From: Mycobacterium asiaticum DSM 44297
GTDB taxonomy: Bacteria; Actinomycetota; Actinomycetes; Mycobacteriales; Mycobacteriaceae
DNA length: 64,000 bases
Reading direction: 5' to 3'
Assembly (NCBI RefSeq): GCF_000613245.1
Contig: NZ_HG964937.1
Coordinates: 59,923 to 123,922, forward strand
Below are positions 45,456-53,868 of the stretch, in pieces. The notes under the pieces are model-generated. The model ran no database searches and was not told the DNA's origin. It saw only the letters and a list, made by a program, of their open reading frames with translations. A program made the translations under genes and the position numbers. How positions within the stretch are numbered: position 1 is the stretch's first letter; each line of letters opens with the position of its first letter.

Positions 45456-46987
45456 ATGTCGACTCTGATGGTGGTCCCGGAGATATTGGCGTCGTCCGCG
45501 GGAGAGTTGACGAATATCGGGTCGGCGCTGACCGCCTCCAATGCCGCGGCCGTCGTCCCGACGACGCGGATACTGGCGGCGGGTGCCGACGAGGTGTCGC
45601 TGGCCATCGCGTCGCTGTTCTCCGTGCAGGGCAAGGCTTATCAAACGCTCGCGGCGCAAGCCGAAGCGTTTCGGCAACAATTCCTGCAAGCGCTCGACGC
45701 CGCGGCGGCCACCTATGCGGGTGCGGAGGCCGCGAGCGTCTCCCCGCTCGAGATGTTCCAGCAGCAGTTGCTCATCGCCATCAACACCCCGACTCAGCTT
45801 GTCTTTGGGCGCCCGCTGATCGGCGATGGGGCCAACGCGACCACGGCGGGGCAGGCCGGTGGCGCCGGCGGAATTCTGTACGGCAATGGTGGCGCCGGGT
45901 ACACCAGTACAACCGCGGGAGTGGCAGGCACCAATGGCGGTAGCGCCGGGTTGATCGGTAACGGCGGCCCGGGCGGCGGTGGTGGCGCCGGGGCCGCCGG
46001 CGGTAGGGGCGGTATCGGCGGGATCCTGTATGGCAATGGCGGCGCCGGCGGTAATGGCGGCACCGGCACCATAGTGGTTCCGGGGGGCATCGCCGGTGCC
46101 GGTGGCGACGCGGTCCTCTTCGGTCACGGCGGCAACGGCGGGTTGCGGCACCGGCAGGGCGGGGGTCCGGGGGATCCGGCGGCCTCGGCGGGCTGTTCTA
46201 TGGCAACGGCGGGACCGGTGGCACGGGCGGCGTGGGCTCTGTCCTCGACGGCGGAGCAGGTGGCGCGGGTGGTGCGGCGGGATTGGTCGGCAGCGGAGGG
46301 ACCGGCGGGGCCGGTGGCACCGGTGGCGTCGGCGGCACCGGCGGATACGGCGGCGGTGGCGGGCTGATCGGTGACGGCGGTGCCGGGGGAGCCGGAGGCG
46401 ACGGGCTCACCACGCAAGGCGGGTTAGGTGGTCAGGGCGGCTCAGCGCAGTGGATCGGTAAGGGCGGCGCCGGCGGCACCGGCGGTATGGGCAACGACGT
46501 GGGTGGAGCCGGGGGCAGCGGCGGCGGGGGTGGGTCGCTGTATGGCGGCGGAGGAAACGGCGGGACCGGCGGCACCGGCACTGGCGAGGTGGGCGGCGCG
46601 GGCGGCTCCGGCGGCAGAAGCGGGGTGATCGGCGACGCCGGGTCGGGCGGTACCGGCGGGTTCGGCCAATTGCACGGCGGCAACGGCGGATTCGGCGGTG
46701 CCGCCTGGATCATCGGTGCGGGCGGAGCCGGCGGCTCGGGCGGGGGGAGCGGCATCCTGAACGGGGCGGGCGGCAGCGGCGGCGACGGCGGTCTGCTGTA
46801 CGGCTGGGGCGGCAATGGCGGCAATGCGGGCACCGGTGGCGCCAACGGCAACAACGGCGGCAGCGGCGGAAACGCGCTGCTGATCGGCAACGGCGGTAAC
46901 GGCGGCAACGGCAGCGGAACCCAACCGGGCGGCGCTGGCGGATCGGGCGGGCGGTTGTTCGGTAGCGACGGAGTGGCCGGGTCGTAA
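45456..46987 (+). pseudogene. PE_PGRS gene broken by a frameshift
   Basis: ATG at 45456 is preceded by GAGGAGGG with five-base spacing. The PE domain (MSTLMVVPEILASSAGELTN ... FRQQFLQALDAAAATYAGAEA) runs to about residue 95, then GGAGG-type PGRS repeats begin. Frame 1 reads normally to about 46150 (residue ~230) and then turns into non-PGRS sequence, ending at 46367. The PGRS pattern continues in another frame ([14 protein letters not shown]... from about 46185) to 46987. One lost base, or two extra, near 46143-46185 in a G-rich stretch explains it. Either a sequencing slip or a real inactivating or phase-variable change is possible. Confidence 0.8.
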
Positions 46988-46989
46988 CG

Positions 46990-47595
46990 CTACGTCGCCC
47001 GCCGCGGCCGCGCGCGTTCGGCGGCGAAGCCGCGCACCACAAACGAGCTGACGAACTCGGCGACCACCTCGGGGTCGTCCATGTCCCGGACCGGGGACAG
47101 GGTGCTGAAGAGCGAGAACAGGATTCGTGCGAACCATTCACCGGCCGCCTGCACATCGAGATCCTTGCGGACCTCGCCGGTGAGCTTGGCCGCCGAAAGG
47201 TATGGCGCGAAGAAGTCGATGCATTCTCGCAGCAGCACGGCTGCGTCCTTGGTGAGCAGCAGGCTGATCGCATCCTCGTCGAAGTATTCCTCGGATGCGA
47301 TCGCCCGTCGCGCCTGCGACACGAAAACCGCTGCGTTGGAGAGCTTTTCCTCCAGTGAGCGGCCGCGGTCCATGGCTCGGGACATCTCCCGGTAAAACTG
47401 CTCGGAGGCTTGTTCGGCGCAAGCCTCCAAGATCTCGCCCTTGTCCCGGAAGTATTCATAGATCGTGCTGCGGGAGACGTTGGCCAGGCGGGCGATATCG
47501 ACGATCGTCGTCTTCAATAATCCGTGCTTGCGGAAGCAGGCATAAGCGGACTCGAGGATGAGGTCACGAGTTTCGGTGGAGGTCGCCTGGGTCAT
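46990..47595 (-). CDS. TetR-family regulator at the end of the igr-like operon
   Basis: 201 residues from ATG 47595. HTH (ILESAYACFRKHGLLKTTIVDIARLANVSRSTIYEYFRDKGEIL) followed by an all-helical ligand domain. It lies eight bases downstream of the Ltp2-like gene on the same strand and is probably the local repressor of the operon. A TTG at 47601 is an alternative start. It is not the cholesterol regulator KstR or KstR2 as far as I can tell. The ligand might be a steroid CoA thioester, by analogy. Confidence 0.87.
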   Translation of the reverse strand: MTQATSTETRDLILESAYACFRKHGLLKTTIVDIARLANVSRSTIYEYFRDKGEILEACAEQASEQFYREMSRAMDRGRSLEEKLSNAAVFVSQARRAIASEEYFDEDAISLLLTKDAAVLLRECIDFFAPYLSAAKLTGEVRKDLDVQAAGEWFARILFSLFSTLSPVRDMDDPEVVAEFVSSFVVRGFAAERARPRRAT

Positions 47596-47603
47596 CAGCA
47601 AAC

Positions 47604-48773
47604 CTAGCTGGATCTGGCCAGAATCAGCCCGCTGGTGGGCACGCCCGTCCCGGACGTCACCAGCACGTGTTCGACATTCTCCACCTGGTTGTAAGAAGTG
47701 CCCCGCACCTGACGAACACCTTCGGTGATGCCGTTCATTCCGTGGATATAGGCCTCACCGAGCAGTCCGCCATTGGTGTTGATCGGGAACTCGCCACCGA
47801 GCGACAGCCGCTCGACGGTGGCGAAGTCCTTGGCCTCGCCGCGCCCGCAGAAGCCGAGTTCCTCCAGCTGGCTGAATACGAACGGCGTGAAATGGTCGTA
47901 GATGAAGGCGGTTTGGATGTCCTGGGGCTTGAGGCCGGAATCACGCCACAACCGGTCGGCCACCACACCCATTTCGGGGAGCCCGGTGATGTCGTCGCGG
48001 TAGTAGCTCGTCATCATCTCGCCGTTGGCCGCCGCGCCCTGGGCCGCCGCGGTGATGATCGCCGGCGGCTGGCGAAGATCTCGAGCTCGTTCGGCGCTGG
48101 TCACCACCAGCGCGACACCGCCGTCGCTCTCCTGGCAGCAGTCCAGCAGACGCAACACCGGCTCGATGATCCACCGCGAATTCTGGTGGTCTTCCAGCGT
48201 GATCGGCCGTTCGTAGAACCACGCATCCGGGTTGCGGGCCGCGTGCGCGCGGTCCACGACCGCAATACGGCCGAAGTCCTCGTTGGTGACGCCGTAGGTC
48301 GACATGTAGCGCTGGGCGTGCATGGCGACCCACGCGGCCGGAGTGATCAGCCCGAACGGCGCGTAATGCGCCATGAACAACGGCGTTTCGGCGCTGGTGC
48401 GTCCGCTGCCGCCGAACCGGAAGCCGGAACGCTCGTTGAAGGCGCGCCAGCACACCACCACGTCCGCGACACCGGTGGCGACCGCCATCGCGGCGTGTAC
48501 CACGGTGCCCGCGGCCGCCCCGCCGCCGTGGTGCACCCGGCTGAAGAAGCTCAGGTCACCGATGCCGACGTTGCGCGCGATGTCGATCTCGTCGCTGGAG
48601 TCCATGGTGAACGTGACCATGCCGTCAACGTCGCTGGGCGCCAGCCCGGCGTCGTCCAGCGCTGCACTGACCGCCTCACAGGCCAATTGAAGTTCGCTGC
48701 GGCCGGATTCCTTGGAGAATTCGGTCTGACCGATCCCGACGATTGCTGCGGCGCCGGGCAGCGCGCTGCTCAC
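47604..48773 (-). CDS. Ltp2-like thiolase-fold retro-aldolase
   Basis: 389 residues, non-condensing thiolase/SCP-x fold. Ltp2 in the cholesterol pathway cleaves the 17-hydroxy-3-oxo-steroid side-chain CoA to release propionyl-CoA and androstenedione, in complex with a DUF35 domain. Here the motifs VHHGGGAAAGTVVHAA, CWRAFNERSGFRFG, YDHFTPFVFSQLEE and NTNGGLLGEAYIHGMNGI are typical of the family. Its ATG overlaps the MaoC gene's stop (ATGA). This is a paralogue of the igr gene Rv3540c in a different place in the genome. Confidence 0.85.
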   Translation of the reverse strand: MSSALPGAAAIVGIGQTEFSKESGRSELQLACEAVSAALDDAGLAPSDVDGMVTFTMDSSDEIDIARNVGIGDLSFFSRVHHGGGAAAGTVVHAAMAVATGVADVVVCWRAFNERSGFRFGGSGRTSAETPLFMAHYAPFGLITPAAWVAMHAQRYMSTYGVTNEDFGRIAVVDRAHAARNPDAWFYERPITLEDHQNSRWIIEPVLRLLDCCQESDGGVALVVTSAERARDLRQPPAIITAAAQGAAANGEMMTSYYRDDITGLPEMGVVADRLWRDSGLKPQDIQTAFIYDHFTPFVFSQLEELGFCGRGEAKDFATVERLSLGGEFPINTNGGLLGEAYIHGMNGITEGVRQVRGTSYNQVENVEHVLVTSGTGVPTSGLILARSS

Positions 48774-49240
48774 GCCTGGCCCCCTTCCGAGGTCTTGTCG
48801 AGCAGGCTGAGCACCGCGGTGCCCGAGACGTGGTTGCCGAGACTGTTGGCTCCCTGGAACGTGACCTCGACGAAATTCTCACCACCCGTGCCTTCGGTCT
48901 TACCGGTCACCGAGCCGCTGAAACGCAGTGGGTCGTCCGGAAAGCTCGGCACGCCAAGGCGAATCGACAGTTTCTTGACCATCGCCTCCGGCCCCGCCCA
49001 TTCGGTGAGGAATCGCACGCAGTACCCGTTGGTGGTCAGAATGTTCATGAACAGATTCGGCGAGCCCTGCTTGTTGGCGTAGTCGCGGTCGTGGTGTACC
49101 GGCATGAAGTCACGCGACGCGATCGCGCCCGCGACGATCATGGTGGTGGTAATCGGGACCTCCAGAGCTGTGACCTCGTCACCTTCCGAGATCTCCTGCC
49201 ACGCCAGGGTTTTCCGGGTCGAGGTTGCGGTGGTAGTCAT
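48770..49240 (-). CDS. MaoC-like enoyl-CoA hydratase, ChsH1-like
   Basis: 156 residues with a single hot-dog fold. The motif DFMPVHHDRDYANKQG carries the MaoC hydratase Asp/His pair, so this is the chain with complete catalytic residues; in the cholesterol pathway ChsH1 pairs with ChsH2. ATG at 49240 (MTTTATSTRKTLAWQE) is used; the ORF extending to 49324 is not. It overlaps both neighbours by four bases. Confidence 0.83.
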   Translation of the reverse strand: MTTTATSTRKTLAWQEISEGDEVTALEVPITTTMIVAGAIASRDFMPVHHDRDYANKQGSPNLFMNILTTNGYCVRFLTEWAGPEAMVKKLSIRLGVPSFPDDPLRFSGSVTGKTEGTGGENFVEVTFQGANSLGNHVSGTAVLSLLDKTSEGGQA

Positions 49241-50343
49241 GCTTGTCCTTCCGAATACGTCGCACCGAGACAGGCAAGTTGCTGGGACGCCGAACCGAGG
49301 ATGAGCTCGTTGTACTTCGCCCACAGGAAGTAGCGGTGCAGAGGATAGGTGGTGTCGATGCCGATGCCGCCGTGGACCTGCTGAGCCGTGGCGGCGACTC
49401 GCGCGCCGGCCTCACCGGCCCAGAACTTCGCGATGCGCGCCGCCCGATCGGCCGGGCGCCCGTTGGCAACCAGCCACGCCGCATGCCAGGTGGTCCACCG
49501 GATCGCCTCGACGTCGATGAATGCGTCGGCCATCCGTTGCTGGACGGCCTGGAAGCTGCCGATCGGCCGGCCGAACTGCTCGCGCTCGGTGGTGTAGCGG
49601 GCCGCGATGTGCAAAGCCCGATCCGCGACACCGAGTTGGATGGCGCACAGGGCGATCAGGGCGCGCGTGTAGAGCGAGTCGATCCCGCCGGCGAGGCGGT
49701 CATCGTCGGAAACGGTTGCGCCGTCCAGCGATACGTCGGCATGCGGCTCGCGGTGGGTGGTCTTCGCCGGACGGATGTCCACCCCGTTCGCGTCGGTCGC
49801 GAGCAGGAACAGTCCGACATCGCCATCGTCGGTGCGAGCCGGGATCAACACCGTGTCGGCAAGTTGGGCGGCCGGCACCAACTCCTTGACCCCGTCCAGC
49901 CGCCAGTTCGGCCCGTCGCGGCGCGCGTTGGTTGCCGGGCGGGTCGGGTCCGAGCGACCCGGTTCGGTCAGCGCGGCCGTCAGAATGCGTTTTCCTGCAA
50001 CGACGTCGGGCAGGAATCGGCTCCGCTGATCGGGGGTCCCGTGTCGGGCAATCGGGTCGGCGCCCAGTACCAGCGTGGCGTAAACGGGCACCGGGGCCAC
50101 GCTCCAGCCGACCTCGGCGAGCAGGACGCCGAGTTCGACGAACCCACCGCCGTTACCGCCCACCGATTCCGGCAAAGCGGTGCCGAGCAGGTCGGCGGCG
50201 GCCAGTTCCTGCCACAATGCCTCGTCATACCGGACATCACCGGCTTCCAGCTCGGTGAGCCGCTCCGGGGTGGCGCGGCGCTCGAACAGGTCCCGGGCGA
50301 GTTTGGCGATCGTCTCCTGCTCTTCGGTGAACGTGAAATCCAT
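49237..50343 (-). CDS. Acyl-CoA dehydrogenase, FadE28/ChsE1-like
   Basis: 368 residues. Acyl-CoA dehydrogenase fold (MDFTFTEEQETIAKLARDLF; IGSFQAVQQRMADAFIDVEA; AQQVHGGIGIDTTYPLHRYF). FadE28 proteins form alpha2beta2 heterotetramers with FadE29 partners and dehydrogenate three-carbon steroid side-chain CoAs. The gene starts at ATG 50343, five bases after the DUF35 gene. Confidence 0.84.
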   Translation of the reverse strand: MDFTFTEEQETIAKLARDLFERRATPERLTELEAGDVRYDEALWQELAAADLLGTALPESVGGNGGGFVELGVLLAEVGWSVAPVPVYATLVLGADPIARHGTPDQRSRFLPDVVAGKRILTAALTEPGRSDPTRPATNARRDGPNWRLDGVKELVPAAQLADTVLIPARTDDGDVGLFLLATDANGVDIRPAKTTHREPHADVSLDGATVSDDDRLAGGIDSLYTRALIALCAIQLGVADRALHIAARYTTEREQFGRPIGSFQAVQQRMADAFIDVEAIRWTTWHAAWLVANGRPADRAARIAKFWAGEAGARVAATAQQVHGGIGIDTTYPLHRYFLWAKYNELILGSASQQLACLGATYSEGQA

Positions 50344-50348
50344 GATGT

Positions 50349-50747
50349 CTACCCGCGCGGCCGGAATTGGTGCAGGGCAAGGTCTCCGTCGAACGTCTGG
50401 AAATAGACCTCGACCGGCATCCCGACGGTGATGTCCGCCGGATCGATGTCGGTCAGGTTGGACACCAGCCGCACACCCTCCTCCAGTTCGACCAGCGCGA
50501 CGACATAGGGATAGTCGAAGAACGGAAACCGCGGCTGGTGCGGCATCACGTAGCTGTACACGGTGCCGCGGCCGCTCGACTCGATAGCCGTCCAGTCCAG
50601 CGATCGGCACTGCGGGCACATCGGCCGGGGCGGATGGCGCAGCGTGCCGCAGCCGTCACACTGCTGGATCAGAAGTTTATTCTCGCGCAGGCCATCCCAG
50701 AAAAACTTGGTGTCCGCGCTGATCGTCGGAGGCAGCCGCGTCGCCAT
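50349..50747 (-). CDS. DUF35 OB-fold zinc-ribbon protein, separate ChsH2 C-terminal half
   Basis: 132 residues. Four Cys in CDGCGTLRHPPRPMCPQC form a zinc ribbon, followed by an OB-fold (GTVYSYVMPHQPRFPFFDYPYVVALVELEEG). In the tuberculosis protein ChsH2 this domain is fused to a MaoC half and binds Ltp2. Here its ATG overlaps the preceding TGA by one base (TGATG), so the two halves are separate polypeptides. Confidence 0.85.
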   Translation of the reverse strand: MATRLPPTISADTKFFWDGLRENKLLIQQCDGCGTLRHPPRPMCPQCRSLDWTAIESSGRGTVYSYVMPHQPRFPFFDYPYVVALVELEEGVRLVSNLTDIDPADITVGMPVEVYFQTFDGDLALHQFRPRG

Positions 50748-51289
50748 CAGTTCGCCGGCCTGAATCGGAGTACCCGGAAACGCTGCCGGCCCAGCACCTC
50801 ACCGTGCTGGTCGGTGTAGGTGGTAAGCCAGGTCAGGAAGAACCCCGTCCCCAGCGCCGTGGTCTTTTCGTCGGACACCGATTCGTAGACCGTCGTCGCG
50901 CTGATCACGTCGCCCAGCCGCGGGTAGCGTTCGATTTCGAATTCCGAGTTGGTGGCCACCGTGCTGGTGTAACCGGCTTCGTCGAGGAACGCCGTGGGAT
51001 TCGACTTGATCTCCATTGGCGCGCCGCCGCGCTCACCGATGCCCTCGAGCTTGGGCGCCGGCATCGTCCAGGTCTGCAGCATCACCGGTGGCGAGACGAT
51101 GCCGCCGAACCTGGACGTCGCCGCGAATTCCGGGTCGATGTACACCGGGTTGAAGTCGGCGAGCGCATAGGCCCAGTGCCGGATCATCGGCTGGTTGACC
51201 GGATCGGGCGCCACCGATGGCTTTCCGCTCCCGCCGGTCGGTTTCCCGACGAGCGCGCGCACCTTGCTCAGCAGCTCGGTGTCTGTCAT
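50747..51289 (-). CDS. MaoC-like protein, separate ChsH2 N-terminal half
   Basis: 180 residues. Hot-dog fold with DFNPVYIDPEFAATSRFGGIVSPPVML, matching the MaoC half of ChsH2, including the absence of the catalytic histidine (NPVYIDP rather than NPxHxD). It is expected to pair with the ChsH1-like subunit. It is followed at once by the DUF35 gene. Start at ATG 51289. Confidence 0.84.
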   Translation of the reverse strand: MTDTELLSKVRALVGKPTGGSGKPSVAPDPVNQPMIRHWAYALADFNPVYIDPEFAATSRFGGIVSPPVMLQTWTMPAPKLEGIGERGGAPMEIKSNPTAFLDEAGYTSTVATNSEFEIERYPRLGDVISATTVYESVSDEKTTALGTGFFLTWLTTYTDQHGEVLGRQRFRVLRFRPAN

Positions 51290-51306
51290 CTACCTTGCCT
51301 TCCTTA

Positions 51307-52494
51307 CTATTTCGTTGTGGCTCGCAGGTCACGGGGGGCGCGTGGCATGCCCAACCCGGCCATGGCGATGATGTCGCGTTGAATTTCGTTGGCCCCGCCG
51401 CCGAAGGTGTTGATCACGGCTTGCCGGTACGCGGTTTCCAGTGCGCCGCGCAGCGGAGCGTCCGCGCCGCGGCGTACCCCGTTCCCATCGAGGACTTCCA
51501 GCAGCTGCCGGGCGACCTGCTGGGTGAGCTCGGTGCCGAACACTTTGGCCGCCGACGCCTCACCCATGTTCAACACCCCCTTGGTCATGGCCGCGTTCAC
51601 CCGCAGATTTACGAGCTTGTATGCCGCGACCTGAGCCTCGACCCGGGCGAGCGCGAGCTGGACCCACGGCTGGTCGATGACGCGGCCGTCGTCGAGCTCG
51701 GTGGTGGTGGCCCAATCCAGGGTCTTCTCGAAGAGCGGCTCGAGGGCGCCGAGGTTGCCTAGGGCCGCGCGTTCGAAATTCAGCTGGGTGGTGATCAGCT
51801 GCCACCCCTGGTTCTCCTCGCCGACCAGCGCGCTGAGGGGCACTCGCACATTGTCGTAGAACGTGTAGAAGGTGGAAATGCCCGGCATGGTGTGCAGCGG
51901 CTGCCAGGAGAATCCGGGCGACGACGTCGGCACGATGAGGATTGAAATCCCCTTGTGCTTCTTGGCATTCGGGTCGGTGCGCACGGCCAGCCAGACGTAG
52001 TCCGCATACGCCGCGCCACTGGTGAACATCTTTTGGCCGTTGATCACGTATTCGTCGCCGTCGCGTACCGCGGTGGTGCGGATCGACGCCAGGTCGCTAC
52101 CCGCTCCCGGCTCGGAATAACCGATGGCGAACTCGACGCTGCCGTCCAGGATCGCCGGCAGGAACTTTCGCTTCTGTTCCTCGGTGCCGCGCTGCATCAA
52201 CGTCGGGCCCACCGTATTGAGCGTCACCAGCGGAATGGGGGCGCCCGCCCGGCGCGCCTCTTCGGAGAAGATGAATTGCTCGATGGCCGAGAACCCGCGC
52301 CCGCCATATTCTTTGGGCCAACCGACGCCGAGCAGGTTGGCCGCCGCCAGCGCGCGCACACAGTCGCGCACCGCCGGACCGCCTTCGATGTTCTCGGCGA
52401 TCGCCGCGACGCGTTCGGGGGTCATGACCTGTTGCAGCGTGGCGCGCATCTCAACGCGCAGCTGTTCCTGCTCCGGGGAGTACTCAAGATCCAT
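51307..52494 (-). CDS. Acyl-CoA dehydrogenase, FadE29/ChsE2-like
   Basis: 395 residues. Acyl-CoA dehydrogenase with GVGWPKEYGGRGFSAIEQ, FAIGYSEPGAGSDLASIRTTAVRDGDEY, INGQKMFTSGAAYADYVWLA and TFGGGANEIQRDIIA. The partner of the FadE28-like subunit. It differs clearly from the tuberculosis FadE29 sequence by recall, so the operon is a paralogue, not the igr locus itself. It starts four bases after the P450 stop. Confidence 0.86.
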   Translation of the reverse strand: MDLEYSPEQEQLRVEMRATLQQVMTPERVAAIAENIEGGPAVRDCVRALAAANLLGVGWPKEYGGRGFSAIEQFIFSEEARRAGAPIPLVTLNTVGPTLMQRGTEEQKRKFLPAILDGSVEFAIGYSEPGAGSDLASIRTTAVRDGDEYVINGQKMFTSGAAYADYVWLAVRTDPNAKKHKGISILIVPTSSPGFSWQPLHTMPGISTFYTFYDNVRVPLSALVGEENQGWQLITTQLNFERAALGNLGALEPLFEKTLDWATTTELDDGRVIDQPWVQLALARVEAQVAAYKLVNLRVNAAMTKGVLNMGEASAAKVFGTELTQQVARQLLEVLDGNGVRRGADAPLRGALETAYRQAVINTFGGGANEIQRDIIAMAGLGMPRAPRDLRATTK

Positions 52495-52498
52495 CGAC

Positions 52499-53674
52499 TC
52501 AGACCCCCAGCCGGACCGGCATGCGCTTCACTCCGGGCACCATGGTGGCCTTCATCCGGTCGACGTCGCCGACGAGTTCCAGGTTGGGGAACCGGCGCAG
52601 GAATTCGTCGAAGAACACGGTCGCCTCCAGTCGCGCCAATTGCGCTCCGATGCAGGAATGTTCACCGCAACCGAAGGCGATGTGCGGATTGGGATGGCGT
52701 CGCACGTCGAATTCCTCGCTGCTGGAGCCGAATACGTCCTCGTCGCGGTTGGCCGACCCGTACAGCATGGTCACCACATCACCTGCCCGGATCGGTTGGC
52801 CGCGGATTTCGACATCCGCGGTGGCGACGCGCGACATGCTGACGACGGGGCTGGTCCAGCGGAGCATCTCCTCGACCGCGCTGGGAATCAGCGTCGGGTC
52901 CTCCGCCAGCAGACGGCACTGGTCGGGGTGGTTGATCAATGCCAGCGTGCCGAGCGCAATCAGGTTGCGGGTGGTTTCGTTGCCGGCTACCAACAACAGG
53001 AACGAGAAGTTCAGCAGGTCCTCGTCGGTGAGGCGATGTTCGTCGATCTCCGACTCGGCGAGCACCGACAACAAGTCGTCGCGGGGTTCCTGGCGCCGGG
53101 CCGCGATCAGCTTCTGGAAATACTCGAAGAGCTGGCCGATCGCGACGAACGAGTCCAGTTCGATCTCCGGGTCGGCGGTACCGGTGGCCGCGTCGGACCA
53201 GGCCCGGAACTGTTCCCAGTCCTCCGCGGGCGCTCCGATCAGTTCGGCGATCATGCGGGTCGGCAGCGGGGCGGCGATCTCCTCGGCGAATTCGTGCACG
53301 GAGCCGGCCTCGACCCCGTCGAGGATGCCGCTGACGATCTCGCGGATTTTCGGCTCCAGGATCGCAACCCGGCGCCGGGTGAAGCCCGAGTTGATCAGTT
53401 TGCGCATCTGCCGGTGCCGGGGCGGATCGGTGAAGATCAGCGCACCCTCCTGCACCGGGTTGGGCATCTGTGGGTCCGGTATCGAGATGCCCTTGGTCGA
53501 GGTGAACAGCGCCGGGTTGCTGGACACGTAGCGGATGTCCTCGTATTTGAGCAGAGCCCAGAATTTAGTGACGTCGTTCCAGTGCACCGGCGAGTTTGCC
53601 CGCAGCTCCCGGTAGGCCGGGTACGGGTCGCCGGCGTAGAAGTCGGGGGAATGCAGGGGGGTGTCGGTGTGCAC
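52499..53674 (-). CDS. Cytochrome P450, first gene of the igr-like operon
   Basis: 391 residues. The I-helix AGNETTRN, the K-helix ExxR in EEMLRW and the heme loop AFGCGEHSCIGAQLARLE (axial Cys) are all intact. It resembles the CYP142/CYP125 style of steroid or fatty acid hydroxylases, although the subfamily cannot be fixed by eye. GTG at 53674 is chosen because GGAGGA lies nine bases upstream; the ORF from 53701 is an alternative. It is divergent from an aldehyde dehydrogenase. Confidence 0.87.
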   Translation of the reverse strand: MHTDTPLHSPDFYAGDPYPAYRELRANSPVHWNDVTKFWALLKYEDIRYVSSNPALFTSTKGISIPDPQMPNPVQEGALIFTDPPRHRQMRKLINSGFTRRRVAILEPKIREIVSGILDGVEAGSVHEFAEEIAAPLPTRMIAELIGAPAEDWEQFRAWSDAATGTADPEIELDSFVAIGQLFEYFQKLIAARRQEPRDDLLSVLAESEIDEHRLTDEDLLNFSFLLLVAGNETTRNLIALGTLALINHPDQCRLLAEDPTLIPSAVEEMLRWTSPVVSMSRVATADVEIRGQPIRAGDVVTMLYGSANRDEDVFGSSSEEFDVRRHPNPHIAFGCGEHSCIGAQLARLEATVFFDEFLRRFPNLELVGDVDRMKATMVPGVKRMPVRLGV

Positions 53675-53743
53675 GGCGAGCGGTCCTCCGATCCGACACA
53701 TAGGTACAAAGTGTCCTGCGCATCGTGTCTACTCTGAGCTGGA

Positions 53744-53763
53744 TGTCCCTGTCAATAAGGACA
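53744..53763. promoter_or_regulatory. TGTCC-N10-GGACA inverted repeat in the P450/aldehyde dehydrogenase divergent region
   Basis: TGTCC (53744-53748) and GGACA (53759-53763) form an inverted repeat. Additional TGTCC copies lie at 53712-53716 and 53814-53818. All are inside the 194-bp divergent gap and are candidate operators, perhaps for the operon's TetR. This is a guess from pattern alone. Confidence 0.35.
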
Positions 53764-53868
53764 CACTGCCGTTGATTTGGTCTGTATTTCAGCAGATAGA
53801 CAATTGACGCCCGTGTCCCGTGGGTGTACACCAAGGGGATAGATGACCGACTTTGGGTGAGGAAGCAG

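Noticed and set aside
45840..46980. CRISPR-like repeats
   Set aside because: The repeats are GGAGG-coding units of a PE_PGRS protein, irregular in length, with no spacers.
46232..46987. Separate glycine-rich ORF downstream of the PE domain
   Set aside because: It has no PE domain, no ribosome binding site and continues the PGRS pattern of the frame before it, so it is the second half of one frameshifted gene.
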